From assembly GCF_004801285.1 (NCBI RefSeq), contig NZ_SSNY01000006.1, positions 1 through 64,000 on the forward strand: a stretch of DNA of 64,000 nucleotides. Direction: 5' to 3'. Numbering within the stretch: the first letter of the stretch is position 1; every line of letters begins with the position of its first letter. The notes below the pieces were generated by a model, which made no database searches, was not told where the DNA came from, and was given only the letters and a program-made list of their open reading frames with translations. A program made the translations under genes and the position numbers. The stretch is from Ollibium composti. Lineage in GTDB: Bacteria > Pseudomonadota > Alphaproteobacteria > Rhizobiales > Rhizobiaceae. Of this stretch, positions 26,424 to 35,871 are shown piece after piece.

Positions 26424-27515
26424 ATGTCACTGAGAGCCGGCGACTGGGTGGAAGTAAGATCCAGAGAAGAAATCCTCAGCACCCTCGACAGGAACGGCCG
26501 GCTTGAAAACCTTCCTTTCATGCCGCAGATGCTTCAATATTGCGGCAAGCGCTTTCGCGTCTACAAGCGCGCGCACAAGACCTGCGATACGATAAACTTC
26601 GCCGGTGGGCGCAAATTGCCGGGCGGCATCCACCTGGAAAACCTGCGCTGCGACGGCGCCGCCTTCGGCGGCTGCCAGGCGGCGTGCCTGATCTTCTGGA
26701 AGGAGGTATGGCTGAAGCCCGCCGACCAGCCGGACGACGCAGCCGTCATGCCGGCGGCGACGGGCTGCACGGAAGCCGACCTGCTTGCAGGCACGCTTGC
26801 CGCGGACCAGCCGTCGGTCGGCGGCCCGCGATATTCATGCCAGGCCACCGAGGTCCTGGAGGCGACCACCCGCCTTCCCTGGTGGGATGTGCGCCAATAC
26901 GCGGAGGATCTCACATCCGGAAACGCCAGCGCGTGGCGCCTGCTGACGGGGTCCATCTACGCCGCGGTATTCACCCTGTATTGCTACCTGCCCAGTTTCG
27001 GCCTCGGCGGCCAGGCGAAGCGCTTCACCCGCGCCTATGACGCAGCCCAACGCCTTTACGGCGGCATTCCCTTTCCGCGCTATCGGGGGACCATCCCGGC
27101 GGACCAGCAGGCCCCGAGCGCCACGCTGGATCTCCAGCCCGGCGAACTGGTCAGGGTCAAATCCTATGAGGACATCCTCAGCACGATCGACGTGAACAAC
27201 AGGAACCGCGGCCTGTCCTTCGATGCGGAGATGGTTCCCTATTGCGGTCGGACCTTCCGGGTCCGCTCGCGCGTGACCACCTTCGTCAACGAGAAGACCG
27301 GGCTGATCAACAGGCTCCGGGGACCGGCCGTCATACTGGACAACGTCTGGTGCAATTCACGCTACAGCGACTGTCGCATGCAGTGCCCGAGGGCAATTTT
27401 CCCCTGGTGGCGCGAGATATGGCTCGAAAGGGTGACCGGCGACACATCCAACACAGGAAGTCAGGCGCGGGCGGACCGGGAAGAGACACGCACGCCTGTT
27501 GCGAGCGCCTCATGA
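26424..27515 (+). CDS. Duplicated cysteine-rich protein of unknown function, coupled to a flippase gene
   Basis: The 363-residue soluble protein has two copies of one domain. Copy A spans about residues 4-95 (GDWVEVRSREEILSTLD, QYCGKRFRVYKRAHKTCD, RCDGAAFGGCQAAC, FWKEVWL). Copy B spans about 238-345 (GELVRVKSYEDILSTID, PYCGRTFRVRSRV, WCNSRYSDCRMQC, WWREIWL). The Cys pattern C-x(6-7)-C-x3-C plus an upstream YCG suggests metal or Fe-S binding or disulfides. A middle region of about 140 residues links them. No signal peptide is visible. The stop overlaps the flippase start (ATGA). I recognise similar uncharacterised proteins from polysaccharide settings but no function. The ATG 26424 follows CGGGGGAA. 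Confidence 0.75.
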   Translation: MSLRAGDWVEVRSREEILSTLDRNGRLENLPFMPQMLQYCGKRFRVYKRAHKTCDTINFAGGRKLPGGIHLENLRCDGAAFGGCQAACLIFWKEVWLKPADQPDDAAVMPAATGCTEADLLAGTLAADQPSVGGPRYSCQATEVLEATTRLPWWDVRQYAEDLTSGNASAWRLLTGSIYAAVFTLYCYLPSFGLGGQAKRFTRAYDAAQRLYGGIPFPRYRGTIPADQQAPSATLDLQPGELVRVKSYEDILSTIDVNNRNRGLSFDAEMVPYCGRTFRVRSRVTTFVNEKTGLINRLRGPAVILDNVWCNSRYSDCRMQCPRAIFPWWREIWLERVTGDTSNTGSQARADREETRTPVASAS

Positions 27516-29005
27516 AGGACGACATCCTGTCCGCCAAACGCGGCCACCACAGCCTCAAGGGCGAAGCCGTTCAAAGCGGCCTCGCCCGCATCGTGAGCCA
27601 GGGGGTGAACCTGATGCTGCGGGTGGGCTATATCGCCATACTGGCGCGGCTGCTCAGCCCCAGCGATTTCGGCCTGGTCGCGATGGTGGTTGCGCTCACC
27701 GGCATCTTCGACGTCTTCACCACGGCCGGGCTTTCCTCAGCGACCATCCAGAAGGACGAGATCTCGCATGCCGAGGTCTCGGCGCTGTTCTGGGTCAACA
27801 TACTCGTCGGGACCCTGCTGATGCTTTTGTGCGCGGCAAGCGCCTACTTCATCTCCGGCTTCTACCACGACCCGCGCCTGATCTGGATCACCGTCGCGAT
27901 CGCTCCGGGTTTCCTGCTCAACGCGGCAGGCGTGCAGCATGCCGCCCTGCTGGAGCGCAATCTGCGCTACGTCACCTTGAGCGGGATCGAAACCGGCGCG
28001 CTGTGCGCGGGCGTGGTGACGGCCGTCCTGCTGGCATTGAGCGGCTACGGCTACTGGGCGCTGATCGCCCCGACCCTCGTCTCCCCGGCTGTCAGCAGCC
28101 TGGGCTGCTGGATCGCAACGGGATGGATCCCCGGCCTGCCCCGGCGCGATGCCGATATCCGCTCGCTCCTGCATTTCGGCGGGGTCGTCACGCTGAACAA
28201 TCTTGTCGTCTATGTCGGCTACAACGCCGAGAAGGTCCTGCTCGGGCGGTTCTGGGGCGCCGGCTCGCTCGGCCTGTATACCCGCGCCTTCCAGCTCATC
28301 GGCATTCCGACGGCCACGATCAACAGCGCCGTCGGCGCTGTCCTGTTCTCCGCCTTGTCGCGCATTCAGAACGATCCCGCACGCCTGCGGAGCTTCTACC
28401 TCAAAGGCTACTCGATCGTCATCGCGTTCACCGTGCCGATCACGATGTTCTCCTTCGTGTTCGCGCACGAGATCGTCACGATCGTGCTCGGCCCGAAATG
28501 GACGGAGGCGGCGACCATCTTTCGCCTGCTCGCCCCGACCATCCTGGTGTTCGGGATCATCAACCTCACCTATTGGCTGCTGATCGCGACCGGCAAACAG
28601 AAGCGCAGCCTCTACATGGCCTTCGTCATCGCCCCGCTCGTCATCACGTCCTACTGCATCGGAATCTCCTTCGGTCCGGAAGGGGTGGCCCTGAGCTACT
28701 CGACGGCCCTGGTGCTGTGGCTCTATCCGCACCTGGTCTGGAGCCTGCACAACACGCCGGTCTCGGTAGGGGACCTGCTCGGAACGATCGTCAAGCCGTG
28801 GATAGCGGGAACGGCTGCCTCGGCCGGCGCGCTGGCCGTCCAGCACTATCTCGGTCCGGAATCTCCGGCGCTTCTGCGGCTCATTGCGGGAGGCGCGGTG
28901 CTGGCGGGCATATACGGTTTCGTCCTGCTGTTCGTCCTTGGACAGTTGACCCTGTTCCGGGACGTGCTGCTGAGCTTTCGGCGAGAGGCGCGGGCCGGCG
29001 CGTGA
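27512..29005 (+). CDS. Lipopolysaccharide/exopolysaccharide flippase (Wzx type, MOP superfamily)
   Basis: The 497-residue membrane protein has about twelve to fourteen hydrophobic segments and a Wzx/PST layout. Its start (SLKGEAVQSGLARIVSQGVN onward, then LARLLSPSDFGLVAMV) is like the WzxC/ExoT branch, and NAEKVLLGRFWGAGSLGLYT is a typical mid-protein motif. It would move the completed lipid-linked repeat unit across the inner membrane for polymerisation. Translation is coupled to the upstream Cys-rich gene by ATGA. A GT gene follows 68 bases later. Confidence 0.88.
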   Translation: MKDDILSAKRGHHSLKGEAVQSGLARIVSQGVNLMLRVGYIAILARLLSPSDFGLVAMVVALTGIFDVFTTAGLSSATIQKDEISHAEVSALFWVNILVGTLLMLLCAASAYFISGFYHDPRLIWITVAIAPGFLLNAAGVQHAALLERNLRYVTLSGIETGALCAGVVTAVLLALSGYGYWALIAPTLVSPAVSSLGCWIATGWIPGLPRRDADIRSLLHFGGVVTLNNLVVYVGYNAEKVLLGRFWGAGSLGLYTRAFQLIGIPTATINSAVGAVLFSALSRIQNDPARLRSFYLKGYSIVIAFTVPITMFSFVFAHEIVTIVLGPKWTEAATIFRLLAPTILVFGIINLTYWLLIATGKQKRSLYMAFVIAPLVITSYCIGISFGPEGVALSYSTALVLWLYPHLVWSLHNTPVSVGDLLGTIVKPWIAGTAASAGALAVQHYLGPESPALLRLIAGGAVLAGIYGFVLLFVLGQLTLFRDVLLSFRREARAGA

Positions 29006-29073
29006 AGCCACCCGGACCACCGCGACCGGGGTCATAGCCCGGTGTTGGAAATCAGAACTCTCCGGGGGGAGAA

Positions 29074-30318
29074 ATGGCAGTCCTGGCAATCGTCCACAGC
29101 TATCCCTACGACGCGTTCTTCGGCGGCGACGGAGCCTACGTCCAGGCATTCGGGCAATATCTCCTGCGAACGGGCCACGAGGTCCACGGGTTGGTATCCG
29201 ACATGACGCGCGGGAGAAGAAATCCGATCGGCAGGAGCGTCTACGAAATAGAGAAATATTCTTCGTGGCAGGTCCGCAACAGCCTCCGATTGAACCGAAG
29301 GACGTTCCTCGCGGCGGAGCAGCTTGGTCCGGCAAATCTGGCCGGATTGCTTCTTGGAAAGCGCGCCGCGCCGGCCGCCGGGATGACCGAGCAGGATTTC
29401 CCCGCAGCGGAAATCCGGTGGGTGGAGGAACGCATCGAGGCGCTCGGGCCGGACGCGGTGATCCTGTTTCACGACGCCGTGCATTTCGCTCCTTTCCTCG
29501 CGCGCAACGGCCACCGGATCTTCTCGCTCGTCGGCCACCTCAAGCAACGCCACGGCACCTCGCACCGAAAGCCGCAGCGAAGGGCAGACGAGACCGCGGC
29601 AGGGGAAACGGGATTGGTCCGCTCGCTGAAGGCGGCCGATTGTGTCGGCCTCAACAGCATGGACGATGTATCATATGCCCACGACCGACTCGGCATAAAG
29701 CGCGTGATCTCGCTCGGCATGGGTTACGGCGCCTACAGGAAGCAGTCCGACAGCGACGAACCCGTCGTCCTCTTTGTCGGAAACGCGACGACGCCCAATC
29801 ATGCCGCGCTGTCGTGGTTCCTGTCGGAGGTCTGGCCGTCCGTCCGGACCGCATGCCCGACGGCAAGGTTCCGGGCCGTCGGAACCGCAGCCCTCGCGCC
29901 CGAGATCGCGTCGGTGGACGGTTTCGAGCGCGTGGGGCCGCTCCCAGACCTCGCGCCCGAATACCGGCGCGCCCGGCTTGTCGTGGCTCCGCTCGTCTCC
30001 GGCTCGGCCGGCGTCAAGGTCAAGGTGGCCGAGGCGATGTCCTACGGCCGCCCGCTGGTGACGACCTCGATCGGGGTCGATGCTGGCGACGCCAATCAAC
30101 TCGACGAAGGAGCGATCGTGGCGGACGGCGCCGCCGACTTCGCGCGAGCGGTCATCGCGCTGCTGAGCGATGCGGACCTCCGGCGCCGGAAATCCGAAGG
30201 AACAGCGCGTGTCTTTGCCGAGCTCTTTTCCTGCGACGCATGCTACGGCCCGTTCCTGTCCTGGCTCGGCAAGGATAGCCGGGCGGCGGCAGACAGGCCG
30301 TCGCCGGCATTGGCCTAG
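29074..30318 (+). CDS. Glycosyltransferase family 4-like protein
   Basis: The 414-residue protein has a GT-B fold. The N-terminal acceptor domain starts VLAIVHSYPYDAFFGGDGAY. The C-terminal donor domain includes VVLFVGNATTPNHAALSWFL and VVAPLVSGSAGVKVKVAEAM, followed by GRPLVTTSIGVDA. The last two are characteristic of Glyco_trans_1_4 proteins. A strong GGGGGGAG ribosome site precedes 29074. It probably extends the repeat unit. It overlaps convergently by 4 bases with the glycoside-hydrolase-like gene. Confidence 0.85.
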   Translation: MAVLAIVHSYPYDAFFGGDGAYVQAFGQYLLRTGHEVHGLVSDMTRGRRNPIGRSVYEIEKYSSWQVRNSLRLNRRTFLAAEQLGPANLAGLLLGKRAAPAAGMTEQDFPAAEIRWVEERIEALGPDAVILFHDAVHFAPFLARNGHRIFSLVGHLKQRHGTSHRKPQRRADETAAGETGLVRSLKAADCVGLNSMDDVSYAHDRLGIKRVISLGMGYGAYRKQSDSDEPVVLFVGNATTPNHAALSWFLSEVWPSVRTACPTARFRAVGTAALAPEIASVDGFERVGPLPDLAPEYRRARLVVAPLVSGSAGVKVKVAEAMSYGRPLVTTSIGVDAGDANQLDEGAIVADGAADFARAVIALLSDADLRRRKSEGTARVFAELFSCDACYGPFLSWLGKDSRAAADRPSPALA

Positions 30319-31763
30319 TTCGCCGCCTGGGCTTCGGGGACCGCCTTTGTGTTCTCGGCCAGATAGGTGGAATATTTCGTCGCGAACTCGCTGGACGTCA
30401 CGAGGCCGAGGGCGACGGACTCGCGCGTCATCACTCCCGTCCTCAGTTGATCGGAGTAGATGTTAAGCCCCGCCCCGTCGGCCTCGCGGCCCAGAAGCAG
30501 ATGGTAGACGAAACGGACGTAGGCGCGGTCGGCAAGGCCGACGATGGCGTATTTCTCCATGAATTCCCGCGTCTGCATGAGTTGGACCATCATGTTGGGA
30601 ACGTTGACCTTGCCCTCGTCCAGCGCCGCGGACCAGCGTTCGATGTCCTCGGCATTCGCCTTGCGCCCAAGGATCAGGCAATGGGAGAAACTCACCTTGC
30701 GGATTGTGAAGGTGACGATCCCGTCGCTGTCGGCGAGGTCGCAGTCGCGCCGCGGCTCACGCATGGGCTGCGGTCCGCGGATCAGGTCGCGGGCGGCGAC
30801 GTAGGCGGCTTTGGGTCCCGCCGCACGCCACCCGTGTTCGGCCGAGCCGACGAGACGGACCAGCCCCATCGACGCCTCGAAGTCCGGCGCCCAGTAGGTT
30901 TCGTCCAGGAGCTCGTAAACATAGGCGGCTTCCACCTTGTACCTGCGTTGCAGCGCGCGCAGCCGCATCATCGACTGCGCCAGCCCCTCGGCCTGCTGCT
31001 GCTCGCCCGAGCGGCTGCCGTATGGATTGTTGAATTCCGTGACCCAGATCGGCTTGCCGTAGCCGGCGAGCACCTTGAAGGCGGGCTCGGGGTCCTCTCC
31101 GTACATATGCCATACCGAGATGTCCCACGCGATGCCGTCGCGCTTCATCCGCTCGAAGGCGCCGGTGTGACCCCATCCCGCGGTGCCGATCGCCTTGCGG
31201 ATGCCGGGATCGACTTCCGTCATGCCGTCGGAAAGTCCCTTCAGGACGGCGCTAACCTTGGCCCAGCGCGGACCGAAGTAATCCAGCGCGCTGGCCCCGC
31301 CGGCCAAGCCCCATGCACAGGGATATGTGGTGCCGTCGTCGCGCTTCTCGCAGGGCTTGATGATGGCGTAGTTCTCCATCTCGTTGCCCAGCTCCCAGGT
31401 CCGGATCTCGCCCTTGAACCGGGAGCCCAGCGCGACGGCGAGCGTGCGCGCCTTGCCGTAGAGGTCTTCGACGCTGTCCTTGTCGAGGTCGATGTCACCG
31501 GGCGTGATGACAGGCAGCACCTCTATCCCTCGCTCCCTGCCCTCCGCCAGGACTGTGGCAAGGCTGTCCGCAGACGAAGCGTCGGAGACGTTGACGCGAT
31601 AGGACTTCATGCCAAGGTCTTCGAGGTAGTCGAACTGGCGCTCGATCGCGATGCCCGGATAGGCCGTGATGGGATGGCCGTTGACCCCCCATAGAAGATC
31701 TGCGGCGGCGGGCGAGGCCAAAGAGAGGAAGCAGGCGGCTGCGGTCAGTACGGGTTTCAACAT
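30315..31763 (-). CDS. Secreted glycoside-hydrolase-like protein with DUF4214 region
   Basis: The 482-residue protein has a signal peptide (residues 1-21, cut near PAAADLL), a TIM-barrel hydrolase domain with clan GH-A features, and a C-terminal part with DUF4214-like repeats (FSHCLILGRKANAEDIERWS and FVYHLLLGREADGAGLNIYS). The acid/base Glu is probably in TWELGNEMEN (near residue 127) and the nucleophile in IWVTEFNNPYG (near 243). It could trim or release the exopolysaccharide in the periplasm or outside. DUF4214 is frequent in exported polysaccharide-related proteins. The substrate is unknown. Confidence 0.75.
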   Translation of the reverse strand: MLKPVLTAAACFLSLASPAAADLLWGVNGHPITAYPGIAIERQFDYLEDLGMKSYRVNVSDASSADSLATVLAEGRERGIEVLPVITPGDIDLDKDSVEDLYGKARTLAVALGSRFKGEIRTWELGNEMENYAIIKPCEKRDDGTTYPCAWGLAGGASALDYFGPRWAKVSAVLKGLSDGMTEVDPGIRKAIGTAGWGHTGAFERMKRDGIAWDISVWHMYGEDPEPAFKVLAGYGKPIWVTEFNNPYGSRSGEQQQAEGLAQSMMRLRALQRRYKVEAAYVYELLDETYWAPDFEASMGLVRLVGSAEHGWRAAGPKAAYVAARDLIRGPQPMREPRRDCDLADSDGIVTFTIRKVSFSHCLILGRKANAEDIERWSAALDEGKVNVPNMMVQLMQTREFMEKYAIVGLADRAYVRFVYHLLLGREADGAGLNIYSDQLRTGVMTRESVALGLVTSSEFATKYSTYLAENTKAVPEAQAAN

Positions 31764-31800
31764 TGCGGCACCTTTGGTTCTCAGCGATCGGCGCCCGTCC

Positions 31801-33078
31801 TCATCGAAGATCGAACACGCCGAAATCGGCGTCGACCTCCACCATGAGTTCGAGGTATTTCCAGGCGATCCAACGCCAGGAATAACGGCTCGCGCGGATT
31901 TCCCCCTTGGATATCAGCCATTCGCGCAAGGTCGGGGCGAGCATGAGCAGGCGAACCTTCTCGGCCCACGAAGGAAGGTCGTCGGGGTCGGCGTAGAGCG
32001 CGCAGTCGCCGCAGATTTCGGGAAGGCACGGAGAGGTCGAGGCGATCACCGGGCAGCCCGAGGCCATCGCCTCGACGGCGGGGAGGCCGAAACCCTCGAT
32101 GCGGGACGGAAAGAGAAAGCAAAGCGCGCCCTCGAGCGCTTTCTTGAAATCGTCGTCGCCGATGCGGCCGAGAAGGACGATGTTGTCCGGCACGTTCGGC
32201 GCGTAGCGGCGAATCGTGGCCTCGTCGACATCGCCCATCATCCACAGGTCGAGGCCGATCTCGTCGAGGAACGGGGCCAGCCTGACGAGCAACTCGGTGT
32301 TCTTGTAGTCCTGGTCCCGCCTGCCGAGGCATAGGACATAGGGCCTGCCACCGGCGACGTTCAACGACGATCCTTCCGCGTTCCAGCGCTGCGCGTGCTC
32401 GCTTCCGTTATAGGTGACGACGATGTTGTCCTCGGGCGCGATGCCGAACGCCACCAGATGGCTGCGCGAGAACTGCGAGACGGTGGTGATGCGGGCCGCG
32501 CGTCTACCGAGCGCTGGCAGGATCAGGCGATGGGCCCATCGGAATCCCCAGCCGTAGCTTGCCGGCATCAGCCTCGTGTGCATGTCGTGGATGCAGGCGA
32601 TCTGGTGCCTGACCGCCACGGGCGCGAGGTTGCAGAAGCTCAGCAGCCCGCCCGGCACATGCCGGGGCAGTTGCGCCTGCACCCAGAACTGCGGCAGCCG
32701 CGGCCTGCTGAACTCGGGAACGAGCCGCACGGGAATGGTGTCGAGAGGCAGAGGTTCGGAAAGCGGCCGCGGCACGACGAGATCGATATCGAGGTCGCGG
32801 GCGAGCGGATGGCCTTCCAGAATGAGGGCGTCGAGCGCCATCGTGACTTCGCGGGCATAGCGCGCCACGCCGGTCGGCCTCAGCGTCGTGAAGTCGCCGT
32901 TTATGGTCCAGCGCCGCCGCTGCGCTTCGCGCTCCGTCCGCGCCGGTCGGGGATGGCCGATCAACACCTTGGCTTTTGCCACGAACGAATCCACCAGCGG
33001 GGTGTCGCCGTGATGCCCGTTCAGTTCCGAGGGCATTCCCAGCGGCATCGACTTTGCCCTGACCTCGGGCTTGCCCAT
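31801..33078 (-). CDS. Glycosyltransferase family 4 protein
   Basis: The 425-residue protein is a GT-B enzyme. The donor-binding half contains YVLCLGRRDQDYKNTELLVR and the E-x7-E motif in FPSRIEGFGLPAVEAMASGC. Its middle start (RRWTINGDFTTLRPTGVARY) is closely similar to the start of the divergent gene at 33272. The type is that of mannosyltransferases such as those of polymannose O-antigens. An extra N-terminal part of about 55 residues precedes the common region. The ATG at 33078 follows GGGAAG. Confidence 0.87.
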   Translation of the reverse strand: MGKPEVRAKSMPLGMPSELNGHHGDTPLVDSFVAKAKVLIGHPRPARTEREAQRRRWTINGDFTTLRPTGVARYAREVTMALDALILEGHPLARDLDIDLVVPRPLSEPLPLDTIPVRLVPEFSRPRLPQFWVQAQLPRHVPGGLLSFCNLAPVAVRHQIACIHDMHTRLMPASYGWGFRWAHRLILPALGRRAARITTVSQFSRSHLVAFGIAPEDNIVVTYNGSEHAQRWNAEGSSLNVAGGRPYVLCLGRRDQDYKNTELLVRLAPFLDEIGLDLWMMGDVDEATIRRYAPNVPDNIVLLGRIGDDDFKKALEGALCFLFPSRIEGFGLPAVEAMASGCPVIASTSPCLPEICGDCALYADPDDLPSWAEKVRLLMLAPTLREWLISKGEIRASRYSWRWIAWKYLELMVEVDADFGVFDLR

Positions 33079-33271
33079 GTCTATCTTCCCGGTCTCTCGG
33101 CATTCCGGGGCACACTAGCATTGCGGCAGGCACGACGATCCTCAGACGTTTGGGGTAAATCCGCGATTCGATCTCGCCTTTCCGGATGACGGACCACCTG
33201 CGGGACAGCACGATGGCCATGGTGACGCGGCTCGCCCATAGCCCCACACTGCCGGCGCGAAGGAGTGCGCG

Positions 33272-34408
33272 ATGGCGCGGCGCTGGACGATCAACGGACG
33301 GTTTCTTTGCCAGCCGACGACAGGCGTGCAGCGCTATGCCCGCGAGGTCGCGCTTGCGCTCGATATGCTGGTCGCCGAAGGCGTGCCGCTGGCGCGCGGC
33401 CTCGAACTCGACCTGTGCTGTCCGCCCGGCGCCAGCGACCTGCCGCTCTCTCACATCGAGCGTCGCGAGGTCGGCAGAGCAGGCGGCCACATCTGGGAGC
33501 AGGTGCAGCTTCCCCTGTCCGTCGACGGCGGGCTGCTCTCGTTCTGCAACACCGGACCGCTTGCCTGCCGCAAGCAGATCGTCTGCATCCACGACGCGAA
33601 CGTCTGGAACGCCCCACAAAGCTATTCGCTTGCCTTCAGGAGTTTCTACAAGGCCCTGCTGCCATGCCTCAGCAGGACCGCATGGGGCGTTTCGACCGTA
33701 TCGAACTATTCACTGAGCGAGCTGGTCGGCCGTGGCGTCGTTCCCGCGCGGCGGGCGTTCGTCGCCCCGAACGGGCACGAGCATGTCAAGCGATGGACGC
33801 CCGGACATTCTGAGGCGACACGACCGGCGGCTTCGCGCAAGACCATCGTGATGATCGGCAGCGCCGCCCCGCACAAGAATGTGCACCTCGTCCTCGAAAT
33901 GGCGGGTCGTCTCGCCGAGAACGGCTTCAGGATCGCGGTCGTAGGCATCCCGGACTCTCGTATTTTCCGATCGGCGCCGACTAAGGCCGAAGCACGGAAC
34001 ATCCACTGGCTGGGCCGCGTTTCCGATGGCGAGCTGGCGGCGCTGCTCAGGGACTCGCTCTGCCTGGCCTTCCCCTCCCTGACGGAAGGCTTCGGTCTTC
34101 CCGCCCTCGAAGCCATGGCGATCGGCTGCCCGGTGGTGGTTTCCGACCGGGCCTGCCTGCCGGAAGTCTGCGAAGACGCCGCTTTGTTCGCGCCTCCTGA
34201 CGATCCGGAGGCTTGGTTCGACCGCTTCATGCAGCTCGCCGCTTCCGAACCGCTACGGCTGCGGATGACGGCGAAGGGGAAGGCGAGAGCTTCCGCCTAT
34301 AGCTGGAGAACCACTGCCATGCGCTATCTCCAGGCCATGAGCATCGCTGACGGCATCGATGTGGAAGCGACGATCGTCAGGGCTCGCGAACCTCACGCCA
34401 TGTCGTGA
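33272..34408 (+). CDS. Glycosyltransferase family 4 protein, paralogue of the divergent neighbour
   Basis: The 378-residue GT-B enzyme shows RRWTINGRFLCQPTTGVQRY at its start, the donor site MIGSAAPHKNVHLVLEMAGR and the FPSLTEGFGLPALEAMAIGC E-x7-E motif. It is probably a mannosyl- or related transferase of the repeat-unit assembly. It shares its N-terminal pattern with the gene at 31801-33078, suggesting local duplication. GAAGGAG precedes the ATG. Its last 16 bases overlap the end of the convergent GT gene. Confidence 0.87.
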   Translation: MARRWTINGRFLCQPTTGVQRYAREVALALDMLVAEGVPLARGLELDLCCPPGASDLPLSHIERREVGRAGGHIWEQVQLPLSVDGGLLSFCNTGPLACRKQIVCIHDANVWNAPQSYSLAFRSFYKALLPCLSRTAWGVSTVSNYSLSELVGRGVVPARRAFVAPNGHEHVKRWTPGHSEATRPAASRKTIVMIGSAAPHKNVHLVLEMAGRLAENGFRIAVVGIPDSRIFRSAPTKAEARNIHWLGRVSDGELAALLRDSLCLAFPSLTEGFGLPALEAMAIGCPVVVSDRACLPEVCEDAALFAPPDDPEAWFDRFMQLAASEPLRLRMTAKGKARASAYSWRTTAMRYLQAMSIADGIDVEATIVRAREPHAMS

Positions 34409-35625
34409 AGTTCGCGGACGGCCGCCAGCGATTCCAGAATGGCGTGGTCGAAATTCTGCTCGGAAAAGCGCTCGGCGTTCCTGGAGCAGGCGTATGGCGC
34501 GATCTTGTCACTGTTCAGCTCGAACCATTCGACCGCCTCCTTGAGCTGGCCGACCGTCTGGGCCTTGAAAAGCACACCCGTCGGCTCAGGCGCCGCGCCA
34601 AGGCGCCGCACGATGTCGACCGCTCCGCCGCGGCCGAAGGCGATCAGCGGCGTGCCACAGGCCTGCGCCTCCGCCAGCGCGATGCCGAAGTCCTCGCAGC
34701 CGGCGAAGACCATCGCCTTCGCCCGCGCGACGACGTCGATATAGTCCCGCCGCGGCAGGTAGCCCGAAAAGCTGATGTTGGGGCCGGCGAGCCCGCGCAG
34801 AGCGGCCGATTGCTGGCCTTCGCCGACGATGACCAGCCGTCGCGACGGCATCTCGTTGAAAGCGCGGATGACGAGATCCGTGCGCTTGTAGGGAGCGAGA
34901 AAGGAGGCGCAGACGTAATAGTCGTCCTTGTCTTCGACACAGGGCAGTTCCGCCAGCGCCACCGGAGGGAAGACGACGCGCGCGTCGCGCCCATAGATGT
35001 GGCGGATGCGGGAACGGACATAGTTGGAATTCGCCAGCATCAGGTCCGGACCGTGCGCTGTGCGCGTGTCCCATGTCCGGAGGCGATGCAGCATATAGCG
35101 GTAGAGCATGCCCTTCGGCCCGAAACCGAGCCCGCCCTGCTGGAGATAGGAGAACTGCTCGTCCCAGGCGTAGCGGACGGGGCTGTGCACATAGCAGAGG
35201 TGCGGCTGGTCCGGCCGGGTTATCACGCCGCGCGAGAAGGCGGCCGAAGACGAGATCACCGCGTCGAATCCCGTCACGTCGAACTGCTCGATCAGGAAGG
35301 GGCAGAAGAAAAAGAGGGATCGATAGAATTTCCGCACCATGGGCAGGCGGTTGGCGGCGGACGTGTGGAATTCCACGTCGCGGAAATACTGCTCCTTCAC
35401 CTCGGCCGGAAGGAAATCGAAAAGCGTGAAAACCTCGGCGTTTGGAAACTGCTTGCAAATCTGCGCCAGCACCCGCTCGCCACCGCGGAAATTGGGACAC
35501 CAGTCGTGGACGACCGCTATCCTGGCGTCGCTGCCGCCACTTGGCTCCGTAACGGGCGACAGCGCCCCGGCAGGCATGTCGACCCTGGACGCGAGCGCCA
35601 GATCGGAAGAGTGTTCGTGGAGCAT
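34393..35625 (-). CDS. Glycosyltransferase family 4 protein
   Basis: The 410-residue GT-B protein has an N-terminal acceptor domain (IAVVHDWCPNFRGGERVLAQ), a mid LCYVHSPVRYAWDEQFSYL typical of WbaZ-like transferases, and a donor site (VFAGCEDFGIALAEAQACGT, E-x7-E). The ATG at 35625 is taken as start; 35661 and 35718 are also possible in the same frame and none has a strong ribosome site. It probably adds one sugar of the repeat unit. The gene ends convergently inside the neighbouring GT4 gene. Confidence 0.82.
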   Translation of the reverse strand: MLHEHSSDLALASRVDMPAGALSPVTEPSGGSDARIAVVHDWCPNFRGGERVLAQICKQFPNAEVFTLFDFLPAEVKEQYFRDVEFHTSAANRLPMVRKFYRSLFFFCPFLIEQFDVTGFDAVISSSAAFSRGVITRPDQPHLCYVHSPVRYAWDEQFSYLQQGGLGFGPKGMLYRYMLHRLRTWDTRTAHGPDLMLANSNYVRSRIRHIYGRDARVVFPPVALAELPCVEDKDDYYVCASFLAPYKRTDLVIRAFNEMPSRRLVIVGEGQQSAALRGLAGPNISFSGYLPRRDYIDVVARAKAMVFAGCEDFGIALAEAQACGTPLIAFGRGGAVDIVRRLGAAPEPTGVLFKAQTVGQLKEAVEWFELNSDKIAPYACSRNAERFSEQNFDHAILESLAAVRELHDMA

Positions 35626-35871
35626 GGTTGTCGCCCGGCCCTGGAAGCCTGCACTCTCCATGCCATGCCGGCATGCCGGCAAGTCGTCCGATCGGCTAGA
35701 CGGTGCCGAAGGCGGCAAGCCGTCTCATCCTTATGGATGCAGCCGGCTGCCGGAGATACCCCGAAAGCCGGTGCCGGGAGGTAGGACGGGGCTGCGCCGT
35801 CTCCCTTTATGCAGGCTGCTTCGCCCCCTCTCGCAGGTCTAGGGTTTGGCGGGATCCAACAGGGACCGGCC

